Source: Asanoa ishikariensis
GTDB taxonomy: Bacteria; Actinomycetota; Actinomycetes; Mycobacteriales; Micromonosporaceae
Assembly: GCF_900107455.1 (NCBI RefSeq)
Contig: NZ_FNQB01000003.1
Location: forward strand, 682,001 to 746,000
Length of the DNA stretch: 64,000 bases
Direction of reading: 5' to 3'
Positions 16,984 through 27,155 of the stretch are shown here, piece by piece. A program made the translations under genes and the position numbers. The notes below the pieces were generated by a model that saw nothing but the letters and a program-made list of their open reading frames with translations, had not been told where the DNA came from and did no database searches. Numbering within the stretch: position 1 is the first letter of the stretch; each line of letters begins with the position of its first letter.

Positions 16984-17006
16984 CTTGCCGCCGACGTCAA
17001 GGCAAG
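16984..17006. promoter_or_regulatory. Candidate MerR operator
   Basis: Inverted repeat CTTGCC...GGCAAG with an 11-base spacer, overlapping a second dyad CCTTG...CAAGG (16983-17002). It lies 17 bases before the MerR start and contains a TTGACG hexamer reading toward the gene, in line with MerR-type promoters where the dyad sits between -35 and -10. Confidence 0.5.
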
Positions 17007-17011
17007 AGCAG

Positions 17012-17458
17012 TCAGGCCGTGGTCGGGCGGCGGTCGACCCAGTCGACGAGGAGCTGGCGTTCGGCGAAGAGCCAGCGGCCGTCCTGGCGCACGAAGCGGT
17101 CGTGGTAGCGGATCGACATGACCATCAGGACGCGCCCGCCGTCCTCGGTCCACAGGTGGTGCGCGAGGCAGTAGGTCTCGCCGGTCGCGCCGTCTCCCTC
17201 GACCGTCACCGTGCTCTGGCCGTTGAAGTGGGTGGTCTGCTCGTAGTTCCGCAGGGCACCGAACTCGGACTCGAGCGTCGTGCGGCCCTCGATGACCTGG
17301 GCCGGCTCGCCCGCGTCGGTGCCGCCCATGAAGACGGTGACGCGGGCGTCCTGCGTGAACAGCGCCGCCTGCCCGGCCGGGTCGCGCCGGTCGGCCAGGC
17401 GCGCGTAGGCGTCGACCAGGTCGCGGAGCGCCGCCCGGTCGGATTCGTGGTTCGTCAT
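17012..17458 (-). CDS. SnoaL-like (NTF2 fold) protein
   Basis: Cytosolic alpha+beta cone protein, 148 aa, full length. It matches the SnoaL-like/NTF2 superfamily: N-terminal helix ALRDLVDAYARLADRRD, a QDARVTVF strand and a C-terminal FAERQLLVDWVDRR strand. Members include polyketide cyclases, dehydratases and isomerases, and many are uncharacterised. It stands alone between the MerR and LysR genes. Confidence 0.87.
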   Translation of the reverse strand: MTNHESDRAALRDLVDAYARLADRRDPAGQAALFTQDARVTVFMGGTDAGEPAQVIEGRTTLESEFGALRNYEQTTHFNGQSTVTVEGDGATGETYCLAHHLWTEDGGRVLMVMSIRYHDRFVRQDGRWLFAERQLLVDWVDRRPTTA

Positions 17459-17538
17459 GCGATCGATCTTGCGGCGGACGAGGCCGGACCGGCCAACACC
17501 CGTTGCCTGACACGCCGCCAGGCAGAGCCTGTGGGTGG

Positions 17539-18441
17539 TCAGCCGGCCTCGGTGAGGTCCGTGCTGGCGGCCAGGTCGGTGACCACCTCACGGAGCCGGC
17601 GCAGGGCGGGTGCCGTGTTGTCGGGCCGCCACACCATGTCGGTCGGCATGAGCTCGCCGGTCAGCGGGACGAACACGACGCCCGTGCGGCGCAGGTGGTG
17701 TGCCGACCAGCCCAGCCGGGTGACGCCGACGCCGGCCGCGACCAGGCCCAGCAACCCCTGCACGCTGGCGTCGCGGGCGACGACCTCCGGAGTGAAACCC
17801 GCGGCCCGGAAGCTCTCGTCGAACGCCCGGTGCCAGGGCTCCCAGGAGCTGCGAGGCGTCATCACCCAGCGCTCCCCCGCCAGGTCGGCCAGAGCGAGCG
17901 AGGCGCGGTCGGCGAGCGGGTGGCCGGCGGGCAGGACCGCGCAGACCTGCTCGGTGGCGATCGTGTGGGTGGCCAGGCCCGGCACCTGCGGCGGCCGGGT
18001 GAAGGCCAGGTCGTAGCTCCCGTCGAGCATCCCGTCCACCAGCGGCCCGATGGTGGTCTCGGTGGTAAGAACCGAGACCTCCGGGAGGTGCGAGCGGGCG
18101 GCCCGGACGATCGGCGGCAGCAGGTGGTTGGCGGTGGTGGCCAGGAACGCCAGTCGTAGCTCACCGACCTCGCCGCGCCGCGCCCGCTGGACGACGGCGA
18201 CGGCCTCGTCGGCGCGGGCCAGGGCCGCACGTGCCTCCGGGAGGAACAACGTCCCTGTTTCGGTCAGTCTGGTGCCCCGGCTGTCGCGTTCGAACAGTTT
18301 GACCCCGAGGTTCCGTTCCAGCGCGGTGATCTGCTGTGACAGCGACTGTTGCGCGATCATCAGCCGGGTCGCGGCCCGGGTGAACGAGGACTCCTCGGCG
18401 ACGGCCACGAAGTACCTGAACTGCCGAAGATCAGGGGTCAC
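17539..18441 (-). CDS. LysR-family transcriptional regulator
   Basis: 300 aa. The N-terminal winged helix (residues about 1-60) begins MTPDLRQFRYFVAVAEESSF and has RLMIAQQSLSQQITALE as recognition part. A periplasmic-binding-like effector domain follows. It is divergent from the SDR gene across 71 bases that contain a dyad TACC-N9-GGTA, the usual geometry for a LysR regulator controlling its neighbour and itself. Confidence 0.93.
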   Translation of the reverse strand: MTPDLRQFRYFVAVAEESSFTRAATRLMIAQQSLSQQITALERNLGVKLFERDSRGTRLTETGTLFLPEARAALARADEAVAVVQRARRGEVGELRLAFLATTANHLLPPIVRAARSHLPEVSVLTTETTIGPLVDGMLDGSYDLAFTRPPQVPGLATHTIATEQVCAVLPAGHPLADRASLALADLAGERWVMTPRSSWEPWHRAFDESFRAAGFTPEVVARDASVQGLLGLVAAGVGVTRLGWSAHHLRRTGVVFVPLTGELMPTDMVWRPDNTAPALRRLREVVTDLAASTDLTEAG

Positions 18442-18451
18442 AGCCCGAACC

Positions 18452-18468
18452 TACCGCTACGCCAGGTA
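18452..18468. promoter_or_regulatory. Candidate LysR-binding dyad
   Basis: TACC-N9-GGTA (TACCGCTACGCCAGGTA), close to the T-N11-A dyad typical of LysR-type regulators, located 11 bases from the LysR start and 44 bases before the SDR start. Confidence 0.45.
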
Positions 18469-18512
18469 ACCGGTGTTGGCCGCGACCAACCGGCCGACCG
18501 CAGCATCGACAC

Positions 18513-19337
18513 ATGCAGAACAGAGTTTGGTTGATCACCGGATGTTCCTCAGGCTTCGGCCGCGAGCTCGCGCTCGCCGCGGTGGCCGCCGGCGACCGGG
18601 TGATGGCCACCGCGCGCCGGCCCGAGACGCTGACCGGGCTGGCGGAGGCGGGCCAGGGCCGGATCACCACCACGGCGCTGGACGTCACCGACCCGGACTC
18701 GATAGCCGCGGCCGTCGAGGCGACGCTCGCCGCCTACGGCCGGATCGACGTCCTGGTCAACAACGCCGGCTCGCTGGTGCTCGGCGCCGTCGAGGAGTTC
18801 ACCATGTCCGAGCTGCGCGAGCAGTTGGACGTCGTCTTCTTCGGCGCGGCCGAGGTCACCAAGGCCGTCGTGCCGCTGATGCGGACCCAGGGCAGCGGGA
18901 CGATCGTGCAGATGAGCTCGATCGGCGGCCGCAAGACGTACCCGGCCTTCGGCGCCTACCACGCGGCCAAGTGGGCGCTGGAGGGCTTCTCCGAGACGCT
19001 GGCCACGGAGCTCGCGCCGCTCGGCGTGCGGGTGCTGATCGTGGAGCCCGGCGCGTTCCGCACCGAGTTCAACAACAACAAGTACGTCACCCGGGAGCTG
19101 CCGGCGTACGCCGAGACAGCGGGTGCGACCCGCCGGTTCACCCAGGAGTTGACCGCCGCGGAGCCCAACGACCCGGTCAAGGGTGTGGCGGCGATCCTGG
19201 CCGCGCTGGACAGCGAGCGCCCGCCACTGCGGCTCCTGCTCGGCGGCGACGCGGTCGACGGCCTGCGCGAGCACCACGCGGCGCTGCTGGCCGAGGTCGA
19301 CGAATGGGAGCACCTCAGCCGGACGACGGCGATCTGA
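18513..19337 (+). CDS. Short-chain dehydrogenase/reductase
   Basis: Classical SDR, 274 aa, cytosolic, NAD(P)H-dependent. Glycine motif TGCSSGFG near residue 10, NNAGS near 86, catalytic Ser in QMSSIGG and Tyr-Lys in YHAAK. The basic residues after the second strand (TARRPETL) suggest NADPH preference. The substrate is unknown. The gene is divergent from a LysR regulator and ends in a hairpin shared with the convergent arabinose operon. Confidence 0.93.
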   Translation: MQNRVWLITGCSSGFGRELALAAVAAGDRVMATARRPETLTGLAEAGQGRITTTALDVTDPDSIAAAVEATLAAYGRIDVLVNNAGSLVLGAVEEFTMSELREQLDVVFFGAAEVTKAVVPLMRTQGSGTIVQMSSIGGRKTYPAFGAYHAAKWALEGFSETLATELAPLGVRVLIVEPGAFRTEFNNNKYVTRELPAYAETAGATRRFTQELTAAEPNDPVKGVAAILAALDSERPPLRLLLGGDAVDGLREHHAALLAEVDEWEHLSRTTAI

Positions 19338-19344
19338 GCCCAGA

Positions 19345-19377
19345 GATAGGGGGCGCGGCCGGGCCGCGCCCCCTATC
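19345..19377. terminator. Bidirectional terminator between SDR gene and araA
   Basis: Perfect inverted repeat: 15-base arms GATAGGGGGCGCGGC and its complement with a three-base loop. It lies in the 46 bases between the two convergent stops. No T-run follows, as is usual in high-GC actinomycetes. Confidence 0.85.
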
Positions 19378-19383
19378 GAAACC

Positions 19384-20895
19384 TCAGATGCCCTGGGCCA
19401 GCCGGTGGTACGCGGCGCTCCAGCGGAGCTCCTTGGCCAGACCGCGGCGGGTCGTGCCGGCCTCGATGTGCACGAGCTCGATGCCCAGGTGGTCGGCGAG
19501 CGTGCCGACCTCCTCGGCGGTCACCGCGGTCGACAGCACCGTGTGGTGCGGCCCGCCGGCGGTGAGCCAGCCCTCGGTGGCGGTGGAGAAGTCCGGCCGC
19601 GGTTCCCATACGGCCCGCGCCACCGGCAGGTTCGGCAGCGGCTCGTCCGGCTCGACCAGGTCGACGTCGTTGGCCACCCAGCGGAACCGGTCGCCGAGGT
19701 CGGCCCAGCCGACCGTCACGGCCGGACCCGTGGCCGCGGTGAACACCAGCCGGGCCGGGTCCTCGCGGCCGCCGATGGACAGCGGGTGCACCTCGACGCG
19801 CGGGCGGTCGCCGGCGATCGTCGGGCAGACCTCCAGCATGTGCGCGCCGAGGATCTTCGGGGTGCCGGGGCCGAAGTGGTAGGTGTAGTCCTCCATGAAG
19901 GACGTGCCACCAGCCCGGCCGGCACCGACGACCTTGAGGATCCGCAGCAGGGCGGAGGTCTTCCAGTCGCCCTCGCCGCCGAAGCCGTAGCCGTCGGCCA
20001 TCAGGCGCTGCACCGCGAGCCCGGGGAGCTGCCGGAGCCCGCCGAGGTCCTCGAAGTTCGTCGTGAAGGCCCGGAAGCCGCCGGCGGTCAGGAACGAGCG
20101 GAGCCCGGCCTCGATCCGCGCCTGGTAGCGGACGCTCTCGGGCCGCTCACCGCCCGGACGCAGGTCGTCGGCCACCTCGTAGGAGTCCAGGTAGGACGCT
20201 ACGACCTGGTCCACGTCAGAGTCGGACACCGAGTCCACGACCGACACCAGGTCGTTGACGCCGTAGCCGTTCACGGAGACGCCGACCCGCAGCTCCGCCT
20301 CGACCTTGTCGCCCTCGGTCACCGCGACGTCGCGCATGTTGTCGCCGAACCGGGCCAGCCGCAGCGAGCGGGCCTCGGCCACACCGGTCGCGGCGCGCGC
20401 CCACGAGCCGATCCGGGCCGCCACCACCGGGTCGCTGACGTGCCCGGCCACCGTGGTCCGCGGGACGCGCAGGCGGGTCAGCGCGTAGCCGAACTCCCGG
20501 TCACCGTGCGCGGCCTGGTTGAGGTTCATGAAGTCCATGTCGATGGTCGCCCACGGCAGGGCGGCGTCGGCCTGGGTGTGCAGGTGCAGCAAGGGGCGGC
20601 GCAGCGCGTCGAGGCCCGCGATCCACATCTTGGCCGGCGAGAACGTGTGCATCCAGGTGATCACGCCGACGCAGGCCGGGTGCTCGTTGGCCCGCCCGAT
20701 GATCTGGCGAATCGCGTCGGAGCTGGTCAGCACCGGCTGCCAGACGATCCGGACCGGCACGTCGCCGGCCGCGTCGATGGCCGCCGCCACCCGCTGCGAC
20801 TGCTCGGCGACCTGGGCGAGAGTGTCCTCGCCGTACAGGCCCTGGCTGCCGGTCAGGAACCACACTTCCTTGCCGGCGAAGGGGTCGTCGATCAC
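19384..20895 (-). CDS. araA: L-arabinose isomerase
   Basis: Converts L-arabinose to L-ribulose, cytosolic. I chose the GTG at 20895 (503 aa) because AAAGGA sits six bases upstream; a TTG 15 bases earlier is also open but would place the ribosome-binding site inside the coding region. The N-terminus [18 protein letters not shown] and the metal-site segments with Glu and His ([19 protein letters not shown]) are typical of AraA. It is the last gene of the arabinose operon, 11 bases after araD, and it ends at a strong hairpin. Confidence 0.96.
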   Translation of the reverse strand: MIDDPFAGKEVWFLTGSQGLYGEDTLAQVAEQSQRVAAAIDAAGDVPVRIVWQPVLTSSDAIRQIIGRANEHPACVGVITWMHTFSPAKMWIAGLDALRRPLLHLHTQADAALPWATIDMDFMNLNQAAHGDREFGYALTRLRVPRTTVAGHVSDPVVAARIGSWARAATGVAEARSLRLARFGDNMRDVAVTEGDKVEAELRVGVSVNGYGVNDLVSVVDSVSDSDVDQVVASYLDSYEVADDLRPGGERPESVRYQARIEAGLRSFLTAGGFRAFTTNFEDLGGLRQLPGLAVQRLMADGYGFGGEGDWKTSALLRILKVVGAGRAGGTSFMEDYTYHFGPGTPKILGAHMLEVCPTIAGDRPRVEVHPLSIGGREDPARLVFTAATGPAVTVGWADLGDRFRWVANDVDLVEPDEPLPNLPVARAVWEPRPDFSTATEGWLTAGGPHHTVLSTAVTAEEVGTLADHLGIELVHIEAGTTRRGLAKELRWSAAYHRLAQGI

Positions 20896-20906
20896 GATGT
20901 TTCCTT

Positions 20907-21590
20907 TCAACGCTGCCCGTAGACGTTCTGGTACCGCTCATAGAGGGAGTCGATGTCGGCCTGGGCGATCGGGAGGGGTTCGCCGAGCTGCCGGGCCAGG
21001 TGCACCGTGCGGGCCACGTCCTCGCACATCACCGCCGCCTTGACCGCCGCGCGGGCGCTGCCGCCGATGGTGAAGACGCCGTGGTTGCGCATGAGCACGG
21101 CCGGCGAGCGCTGGCCGGCCAGGGTGGCCACGATGCCCTGGCCGATGGAGTCGTCGCCGATCAGGGCGAACGGGCCGACCGGGATCGGGCCGCCGAACTC
21201 GTCGGCCATCGCGGTGATCACGCACGGGATCGCCTCGCCACGGGCGGACCAGGCGGTCGCGTACGGGCTGTGCGTGTGCACGACGCCGTTGACCTCCGGC
21301 AGGTGCCGGTAGACGTAGGCGTGCGCGGCGGTGTCGCTGGACGGGGCGCGTACCCCGTCGACGACGTTGCCGTCCAGGTCGCACACGGTGATGCCGTCCC
21401 AGGACAGCTCGTCGTACGAGACCCCGCTGCCCTTGATCACGAACAGGTCCTCACCGGGCACCCGCTCGGAGACGTTGCCGCTGGTCCACGCGACCAGCGC
21501 GTAGCGGACGAGCTCGTTGTGCAGCGCCGCCACGTGGGTGCGCTGGTCCCGGTGCGAGCCCTGCTCCGTGCGCTGGGTCGGGATGCTCAC
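20907..21590 (-). CDS. araD: L-ribulose-5-phosphate 4-epimerase
   Basis: Zn-dependent class II aldolase-like epimerase, 227 aa, converting L-ribulose 5-phosphate to D-xylulose 5-phosphate. The zinc histidine pair is in [12 protein letters not shown], a further His is in MRNHGVF, and the phosphate/substrate loop is in TSGNVSER. The GTG at 21590 overlaps the araB stop by four bases (GTGA), so translation is coupled. Confidence 0.95.
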   Translation of the reverse strand: MSIPTQRTEQGSHRDQRTHVAALHNELVRYALVAWTSGNVSERVPGEDLFVIKGSGVSYDELSWDGITVCDLDGNVVDGVRAPSSDTAAHAYVYRHLPEVNGVVHTHSPYATAWSARGEAIPCVITAMADEFGGPIPVGPFALIGDDSIGQGIVATLAGQRSPAVLMRNHGVFTIGGSARAAVKAAVMCEDVARTVHLARQLGEPLPIAQADIDSLYERYQNVYGQR

Positions 21591-23239
21591 GAGGACTCCT
21601 TGGCGGTGCGGCGGATGTCGCGCAGCCGGTGCAGGACGTCGTTGCCGCCCCGGCCGAAGTGGTCGTGCAGGAGCTGGTACTCCGCGTAGAGCGCGTCGTA
21701 GGCTGCCGCGCGCCGGTCGTCCGGCACGTACACGGCCCGCCGGACCTTGCCCATCGCCTCGGCTGCGGCGTGCACGTCCGGGTAGGAGCCCGCGGCGACG
21801 GCCGCGTGGATCGCGGAGCCCAGCGCCGGACCCTGCTCGGAGTCGATCACCGACAGCGGGCGCCGGCAGACGTCCGAGTAGAGCTGCATGAGGAACGCGT
21901 TGCGCAGCAGCCCGCCGGCCACCACCAGCTCCGACACCTCGACGCCGTTGCTCTCGAAGGCCTCGACGATCGTGCGGGTGCCGAACGCGGTGGCCTCCAG
22001 CAGCGCCCGGTAGACGTCTTCGGGGCGGGTGGCCAGGGTGGTGCCGACCAGCACGCCGGACAGCTCGTGGTCGACCAGCACCGACCGGTTGCCGCCGTGC
22101 CAGTCGAGCGCGACCAGGCCGTGCTCGCCGACCTCCTGCTCGGCGGCCAGCGCGGTGAGGTGGTCGTGCACCCCGACACCGGCCGCGGCCGCCGCCTCCA
22201 CATAGGACGCGGGCACGAAGTTGTCGACGTGCCAGGCGAAGATGTCACCGACGCCGCTCTGGCCGGCCTCGTAGCCGTAGAGCCCCGGCACGATGCCGCC
22301 GTCGACCACGCCGCACATACCCGGCACCTCGCCGAGCCGGTCGCTGTTCATCACGTGGCACGTCGAGGTGCCCATCACCATCAGCATCTGGCCGGGTTCG
22401 GTGGCCTTGGCGGCGGGCGCGGTGACGTGCGCGTCCACATTGCCCACACAGACGGCGATGCCCTCGCGAAGACCCGTCCAGGCCGCCGCCTCGGCGGTCA
22501 GTCCACCGGCCAACGCGCCGAGCTGGCCGATCTCGTGCTCCAGCTTGTCCGTGACGAAAGCGCCGAACGCGGGGTTGAGCGCGGCCAGGTAGTCCGGGGA
22601 CGGGTAGGCGCCGTCCTGGTAGATCCCCTTGTAGCCGGCCGTGCAGGCGTTGCGCAGGTAGCTGCCGCAGAGCTGCCACACGATCCAGTCGGCGGCCTCG
22701 ACCCAGCGGTCCATGGCCGCGTACACCTCGGGGTCGTCCTCGAGCACCTGGAGCGCCTTGGCGAACTCCCACTCGCTGGAGATCTTGCCGCCGTAGCGGG
22801 CCAGCCAGGTCTCACCGCGCGCGGCGGCCAGCGCGTTGATCCGGTCGGCGTGCGGCTGGGCGGAGTGGTGCTTCCAGAGCTTCGGGTACGCGTGTGGCCG
22901 CTCGCGGAAGGAATCGAGCTCGCACAGCGGCGTGCCGTCCGTGGTGGTCGGCAGCACGGTGCAGGCGGTGAAGTCGGTGCCGATGCCGATCACCTCAGCG
23001 GGATCGACCCCGCTGGCGCGGACCGCGGCCGGCACCGCGTCGCGCAGCACCGCCAACCAGTCCCCCGGCATCTGCAGCGCCCAGTCCGGCGGCAACCGCT
23101 CACCGGTGGCCGGCAGCCGGTTCTCGACCACGGCGTGGTCGTACACCGAGACGGCGCTGCCAAGCTCCGCCCCGTCGGCTACCCGGACCACGACCGCCCT
23201 CCCGGACAGCGTGCCGAAGTCGACTCCGACGACGTACAT
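21587..23239 (-). CDS. araB: Ribulokinase
   Basis: FGGY-family kinase, 550 aa, phosphorylating L-ribulose with ATP. N-terminal ATP-binding FGTLSGRAVVVRVADG, C-terminal VAGGLLRNAFLMQLYSDV and the AraB-type insert are visible. ATG at 23239, three bases after the LacI gene ends. Positioned before araD and araA in one transcript, giving arabinose-to-pentose-phosphate conversion. Confidence 0.96.
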   Translation of the reverse strand: MYVVGVDFGTLSGRAVVVRVADGAELGSAVSVYDHAVVENRLPATGERLPPDWALQMPGDWLAVLRDAVPAAVRASGVDPAEVIGIGTDFTACTVLPTTTDGTPLCELDSFRERPHAYPKLWKHHSAQPHADRINALAAARGETWLARYGGKISSEWEFAKALQVLEDDPEVYAAMDRWVEAADWIVWQLCGSYLRNACTAGYKGIYQDGAYPSPDYLAALNPAFGAFVTDKLEHEIGQLGALAGGLTAEAAAWTGLREGIAVCVGNVDAHVTAPAAKATEPGQMLMVMGTSTCHVMNSDRLGEVPGMCGVVDGGIVPGLYGYEAGQSGVGDIFAWHVDNFVPASYVEAAAAAGVGVHDHLTALAAEQEVGEHGLVALDWHGGNRSVLVDHELSGVLVGTTLATRPEDVYRALLEATAFGTRTIVEAFESNGVEVSELVVAGGLLRNAFLMQLYSDVCRRPLSVIDSEQGPALGSAIHAAVAAGSYPDVHAAAEAMGKVRRAVYVPDDRRAAAYDALYAEYQLLHDHFGRGGNDVLHRLRDIRRTAKESS

Positions 23240-23242
23240 GAG

Positions 23243-24289
23243 TCACCCTTTCCCCCGGGTCGGTGGTGCGGTGGTGGCCCGCACCAACAACTGCGGCACG
23301 ACCGGACACGGTCGTGCCTGTTCGCCGCCGAGCAGCCCGAGCACGAGCTGCACGCCCCGTCGCCCCAACTCAGCGAAGTCCTGCCGGACCGTGGTCAACG
23401 GCGGGATGTAGTAGGGCGCCTCCGGCACGTTGTCGAAGCCGACGACGCTGACGTCGTCGGGCACCCGCAGGCCGGCCTCGTGGAAGGCGTTGAGCAGCCC
23501 GAAGGCCATCTGGTCGTTGGCGACGAACACGGCGGTCACCGACTCGCCGCCGCGCCGCCGGGCGACCAGCTCCCGGCCGGCCGCGTGCCCCGAGGCCGGC
23601 AACCAGTCGCCGCGCAGCATCGACGGCGGCCGCGCGCCGGCGGAGTCGAGCACCGCCCGCCAGCTCGAGGCACGGGCGGCCGCCTCGATCGACCCGGCCG
23701 GCCCGCTGACGTGGTGGACGGTGCGATGCCCGAGGTCGAGCAGGTGCCGGGTGGCCAGCGCGGCTCCCGTCTCCTGGTCGACCCAGACCGCCGGGCCGTC
23801 TCCGTCGCCGCTGGCCTGGACCGTGATCAGCGGAACGGCGGCGTGCACCTCGCGCAGGGCCAGCACCGCCTCGTCATAGGTGCTCAGCGCGACGATCGCG
23901 TCCACCGACTGGGTCGCCAGCCGGTCGATCGCCTCGGTCATGGTGCGGGCGCCGGCGTCGTCGAGCACGGAGACGGTCAGGAAGTAGCCGGCCTCGCGGG
24001 CCGCGTGCTCCAGGCCGAGCATCGTCTGCGCCGGCCCGTACTGGCTGATGTTGGAGGTGACCAGGCCGATGGTGCGGGTCGAACCGGTGGCGAGGGCCCG
24101 GGCCGCCCCGTTGGGGCGGTACCCGAGCTCCGCGATCGCCGCCAGGACCCGTGCCCGGGTGGCCACCGCCACGTTGGGGTGGCGGTTGATCACCCGCGAC
24201 ACGGTCTGGTGCGACACGCCCGCGCGGGCGGCCACGTCCGACATGGCCAGTGGCCGGGTCGGGGCGGAGTCCGCGGTCGGTGCGTCCAT
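23243..24289 (-). CDS. LacI-family regulator of the arabinose operon
   Basis: 348 aa. The N-terminal HTH reads MSDVAARAGVSHQTVSRVIN after a 15-residue extension, with the hinge helix at ARALATGS. A sugar-binding domain follows. It is embedded inside the operon between the permease and araB genes rather than being divergent, so it would be autoregulated by the operators at 28346 and 28457. The palindrome type with CG centre is typical for LacI proteins. The likely inducer is L-arabinose. Confidence 0.94.
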   Translation of the reverse strand: MDAPTADSAPTRPLAMSDVAARAGVSHQTVSRVINRHPNVAVATRARVLAAIAELGYRPNGAARALATGSTRTIGLVTSNISQYGPAQTMLGLEHAAREAGYFLTVSVLDDAGARTMTEAIDRLATQSVDAIVALSTYDEAVLALREVHAAVPLITVQASGDGDGPAVWVDQETGAALATRHLLDLGHRTVHHVSGPAGSIEAAARASSWRAVLDSAGARPPSMLRGDWLPASGHAAGRELVARRRGGESVTAVFVANDQMAFGLLNAFHEAGLRVPDDVSVVGFDNVPEAPYYIPPLTTVRQDFAELGRRGVQLVLGLLGGEQARPCPVVPQLLVRATTAPPTRGKG

Positions 24290-24306
24290 GGGTCCGGTCA
24301 GCGACG

Positions 24307-25548
24307 TCAGCGGTTGGCGCCGACGCGGCGCTTGTTGTAGATGTCGAACGCCACGGCGAGCAGCAGCACGAGGCCCTTGACCACGGACTGGACCGACTGG
24401 TCAATGCCCATCAACTGCATGCCGTTGCTCATCACAGCCATGATCAGACCACCGACCATGGCGCCGACCACGGTGCCCACGCCGCCGGCCACGGCCGCAC
24501 CACCGATGAAGGCGGCCGCGATGGCGTCGAGCTCGAACATGTTGCCGGCCGCCGGCTGCGCGCCGTTGGACCGCGACGAGTAGATGACACCCGCCACGCC
24601 GGCCAGGAAGCCCATGTTGACGAACATCCAGAAGTTGACCGACTTGACCTTGACGCCCGAGAGCTGCGCCGCGGACAGGTTGCCGCCGATGGCGTACACC
24701 TGGCGGCCGAAGACGGTGCGCCGGGTGACCATGCCGTAGGCGATGACCAGGACAGCCAGGATGATCAGCACGATCGGCAGGCCGCGGGCGTGGGCGAGCT
24801 GCCACGCGAAGTACATGATCACCGCGCCGACCAGCAGGATCCGCAGGACGAACAGCGGGAACGACTCCACCGACTGCTCGTAGCGGACCCGGGCCGTCCG
24901 GGTGCGGTAGCCGCTGACCGCGATGCCGGCCACGGCGACCGCGCCGATGACCAACGTGAACAGGTCGAAGCCCTGGCCGCCGAACAACCCGTTGAGGAAG
25001 CCGTTGGCGATCTTCTGGTACTCACCCGGGAACGGCGAGAGGGAGATGTTGTCGAGCACCTGGAGCGTGAGGCCGCGGAAGAGCAGCATGCCGGCCAGCG
25101 TCACGATGAACGCCGGCATGCCGACGTACGCGACCCAGAAGCCGTGCCAGACACCCACCGCGAGGCCGACCGTGATCGCCGCGACCACGCCCACCCACCA
25201 GGGCAGGCCCTGCTGGATGACCAGCACGGCGGAGACCGCGCCGGTCAGCGCCACCACCGAGCCGACCGACAGGTCGATGTGGCCGCCGATGATCAGAATG
25301 ACCATGCCGATGGCGAGCACCAGGATGTACGAGTACTGCAGCAGGATGTTCGTGATGTTGCCCGGGCTCAGCGAGACGCCGTCGGTGAGGATCGCGAACA
25401 GCCCGACGATCACCACGAACGCGACGTAGATGCCGCTCTGCCGCAGGTTACGCATGATCAGCGTGCGGGGGTCGCTGGTGCCGGTGTGCAGCGCGACCGC
25501 CGGAGCGGTGCCGGACTCCCGCGTCTCGGGGGGCTTGGTGTCGGTCAT
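24307..25548 (-). CDS. Multiple-monosaccharide ABC permease (MmsB/GguB type)
   Basis: Integral membrane permease, 413 aa, about ten transmembrane segments. It carries the family signature [16 protein letters not shown] and the large extracellular loop typical of the MmsB/GguB group. It overlaps the ATPase stop by four bases and precedes the LacI gene. In this context it imports L-arabinose, although the family also carries xylose and galactose. Confidence 0.94.
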   Translation of the reverse strand: MTDTKPPETRESGTAPAVALHTGTSDPRTLIMRNLRQSGIYVAFVVIVGLFAILTDGVSLSPGNITNILLQYSYILVLAIGMVILIIGGHIDLSVGSVVALTGAVSAVLVIQQGLPWWVGVVAAITVGLAVGVWHGFWVAYVGMPAFIVTLAGMLLFRGLTLQVLDNISLSPFPGEYQKIANGFLNGLFGGQGFDLFTLVIGAVAVAGIAVSGYRTRTARVRYEQSVESFPLFVLRILLVGAVIMYFAWQLAHARGLPIVLIILAVLVIAYGMVTRRTVFGRQVYAIGGNLSAAQLSGVKVKSVNFWMFVNMGFLAGVAGVIYSSRSNGAQPAAGNMFELDAIAAAFIGGAAVAGGVGTVVGAMVGGLIMAVMSNGMQLMGIDQSVQSVVKGLVLLLAVAFDIYNKRRVGANR

Positions 25549-27083
25549 CCGGCGAGCTCCTTCTCCTTGGTCATGAGCGCCATGAGGTTTTCCTGGGTGG
25601 CCTCGCCTACCGGGACTTCACCGGTGATGCGGCCGGCCGAGAGGGTGTAGATGCGGTCGCAGATCCCGAGCAGCTCCGGGAGCTCAGACGAGATGACGAT
25701 GACCGCCTTGCCCTGTGCCACCAGTTTGTTGATGATCGTGTAGATCTCGTACTTGGCGCCGACGTCGATGCCACGCGTCGGCTCGTCCAGGATCAGCACG
25801 TCCGGGTCGGTGAACAACCACTTGGACAGCACGACCTTCTGCTGGTTGCCGCCCGAGAGGGTGCCGACGGTCGTCATCACGTTGGACGTCTTGATGTTCA
25901 TGTCACGCCGGCTCTGCTCGGCGATCTTGATTTCCTCGTTGCCGTTGACCCAGCCACCGCGGGCCAGCTTGCCCAGCGCGGCGGCGGAGATGTTGCGGCA
26001 CACGTCGGCGATCAGGTTGAGCCCGTAGCGCTTGCGGTCCTCGGTGGCGTACGCGATGCCGTTGCGGATCGCCTCCGAGACCGAGCGCGCCCGGACCTCC
26101 TTGCCGTGCATGAAGAGGTGGCCGCTGACGTCGCGCCCGTAGGAGCGGCCGAACACGCTCATCGCGAGCTCGGTGCGCCCGGCGCCCATCAGCCCGGCGA
26201 TGCCGACGACCTCGCCCGCGCGCACGTTCAGGTTGGCCCCGTCGACGACCTTGCGGTCCTGGGTCGGGTGCCAGGCGGTCCAGTCCTCGATCCGGAACAC
26301 TTCCTCGCCCGGGTGCGACTCGCGGTCGGGGTAGAAGCTGTCGAGGTCGCGGCCGACCATGCCGCGGATGATCCGGGCCTGGGTCGAGTCTTCGTCGGTC
26401 ATGTCGAGCGTCTCGACGGTGTGGCCGTCGCGGATCACCGTGGTCGAGTCGGCGATCGCGGTGATCTCGTTGAGCTTGTGGGAGATCATGATGCAGGTGA
26501 TGCCCCGGTCGCGCAGGCGGCGGAGCAGGTCGAGCAGGTGCGCCGAGTCGATGTCGTTGAGCGCGGCCGTGGGCTCGTCCAGGATCAGCAGCTTGACCTC
26601 TTTGGACAGTGCCTTGGCGATCTCGACGAGCTGCTGCTTGCCGACGCCGAGCTGGATCACCGGCGAGGTCGGGTTCTCGTCGAGGCCCACGGACTTGAGC
26701 AGCGACGCCGCCTCCGCGTTTGCCCGGTTCCAGTCGATCAGGCCGCCCGTGCCCCGGCGCTCGTTGCCGAGGAAGATGTTCTCGGCGATCGAGAGGTGGG
26801 GCACCAGGGCCAGCTCCTGGTGGATGATGACGACGCCCTGGGCCTCGCTGTCGCGGATGCCGTTGAAATGCACCGGCTTTCCGTCCAACACGATCTCGCC
26901 CGTGTACGACCCGGTCGGGTAGACACCGGAGAGCACCTTCATCAGCGTGGACTTACCCGCGCCGTTCTCACCGCAGATCGCGTGGATCTCGCCGCGCCGG
27001 ACGGCGATCGACACGTCCTCGAGCGCCGTCACACCGGGGAAAGTCTTGGTGATGTCGCGCATCTCCAGCAGCACGTCGGTCAT
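25545..27083 (-). CDS. Multiple-monosaccharide ABC ATPase (MmsA/GguA type)
   Basis: Two fused ABC domains, 512 aa. The N-terminal one has Walker [10 protein letters not shown] and Walker [11 protein letters not shown]. The C-terminal one has a degenerate P-loop ([10 protein letters not shown]) but intact [15 protein letters not shown] and [11 protein letters not shown], normal for CUT2 importers. It provides energy for the adjoining permease. It follows the binding-protein gene after a strong hairpin. Confidence 0.95.
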   Translation of the reverse strand: MTDVLLEMRDITKTFPGVTALEDVSIAVRRGEIHAICGENGAGKSTLMKVLSGVYPTGSYTGEIVLDGKPVHFNGIRDSEAQGVVIIHQELALVPHLSIAENIFLGNERRGTGGLIDWNRANAEAASLLKSVGLDENPTSPVIQLGVGKQQLVEIAKALSKEVKLLILDEPTAALNDIDSAHLLDLLRRLRDRGITCIMISHKLNEITAIADSTTVIRDGHTVETLDMTDEDSTQARIIRGMVGRDLDSFYPDRESHPGEEVFRIEDWTAWHPTQDRKVVDGANLNVRAGEVVGIAGLMGAGRTELAMSVFGRSYGRDVSGHLFMHGKEVRARSVSEAIRNGIAYATEDRKRYGLNLIADVCRNISAAALGKLARGGWVNGNEEIKIAEQSRRDMNIKTSNVMTTVGTLSGGNQQKVVLSKWLFTDPDVLILDEPTRGIDVGAKYEIYTIINKLVAQGKAVIVISSELPELLGICDRIYTLSAGRITGEVPVGEATQENLMALMTKEKELAG

Positions 27084-27110
27084 CCGTCCTCCTTCTGCGT
27101 GCTTGCGGGC

Positions 27111-27149
27111 GGCAGGCCCGGTGACCCGCTCGGGGTCACCGGGCCTGCC
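27111..27149. terminator. Intercistronic hairpin after the sugar-binding protein gene
   Basis: Perfect 17-base inverted repeat (arms 27111-27127 and 27133-27149, five-base loop), located seven bases past the stop of the binding-protein gene. It lies inside the operon, so it probably causes partial termination or protects the upstream mRNA, giving more binding protein than ATPase and permease. Confidence 0.8.
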
Positions 27150-27155
27150 GGTTGA

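Noticed and set aside
20896-20910. TTG at 20910 as araA start
   Set aside because: It would put the only good ribosome-binding site (AAAGGA) inside the gene; the GTG at 20895 fits better.
21629-24340. 903-codon rightward frame opposite araB and the LacI gene
   Set aside because: Antisense shadow; Val/Gly/Arg/His-rich without any motif.
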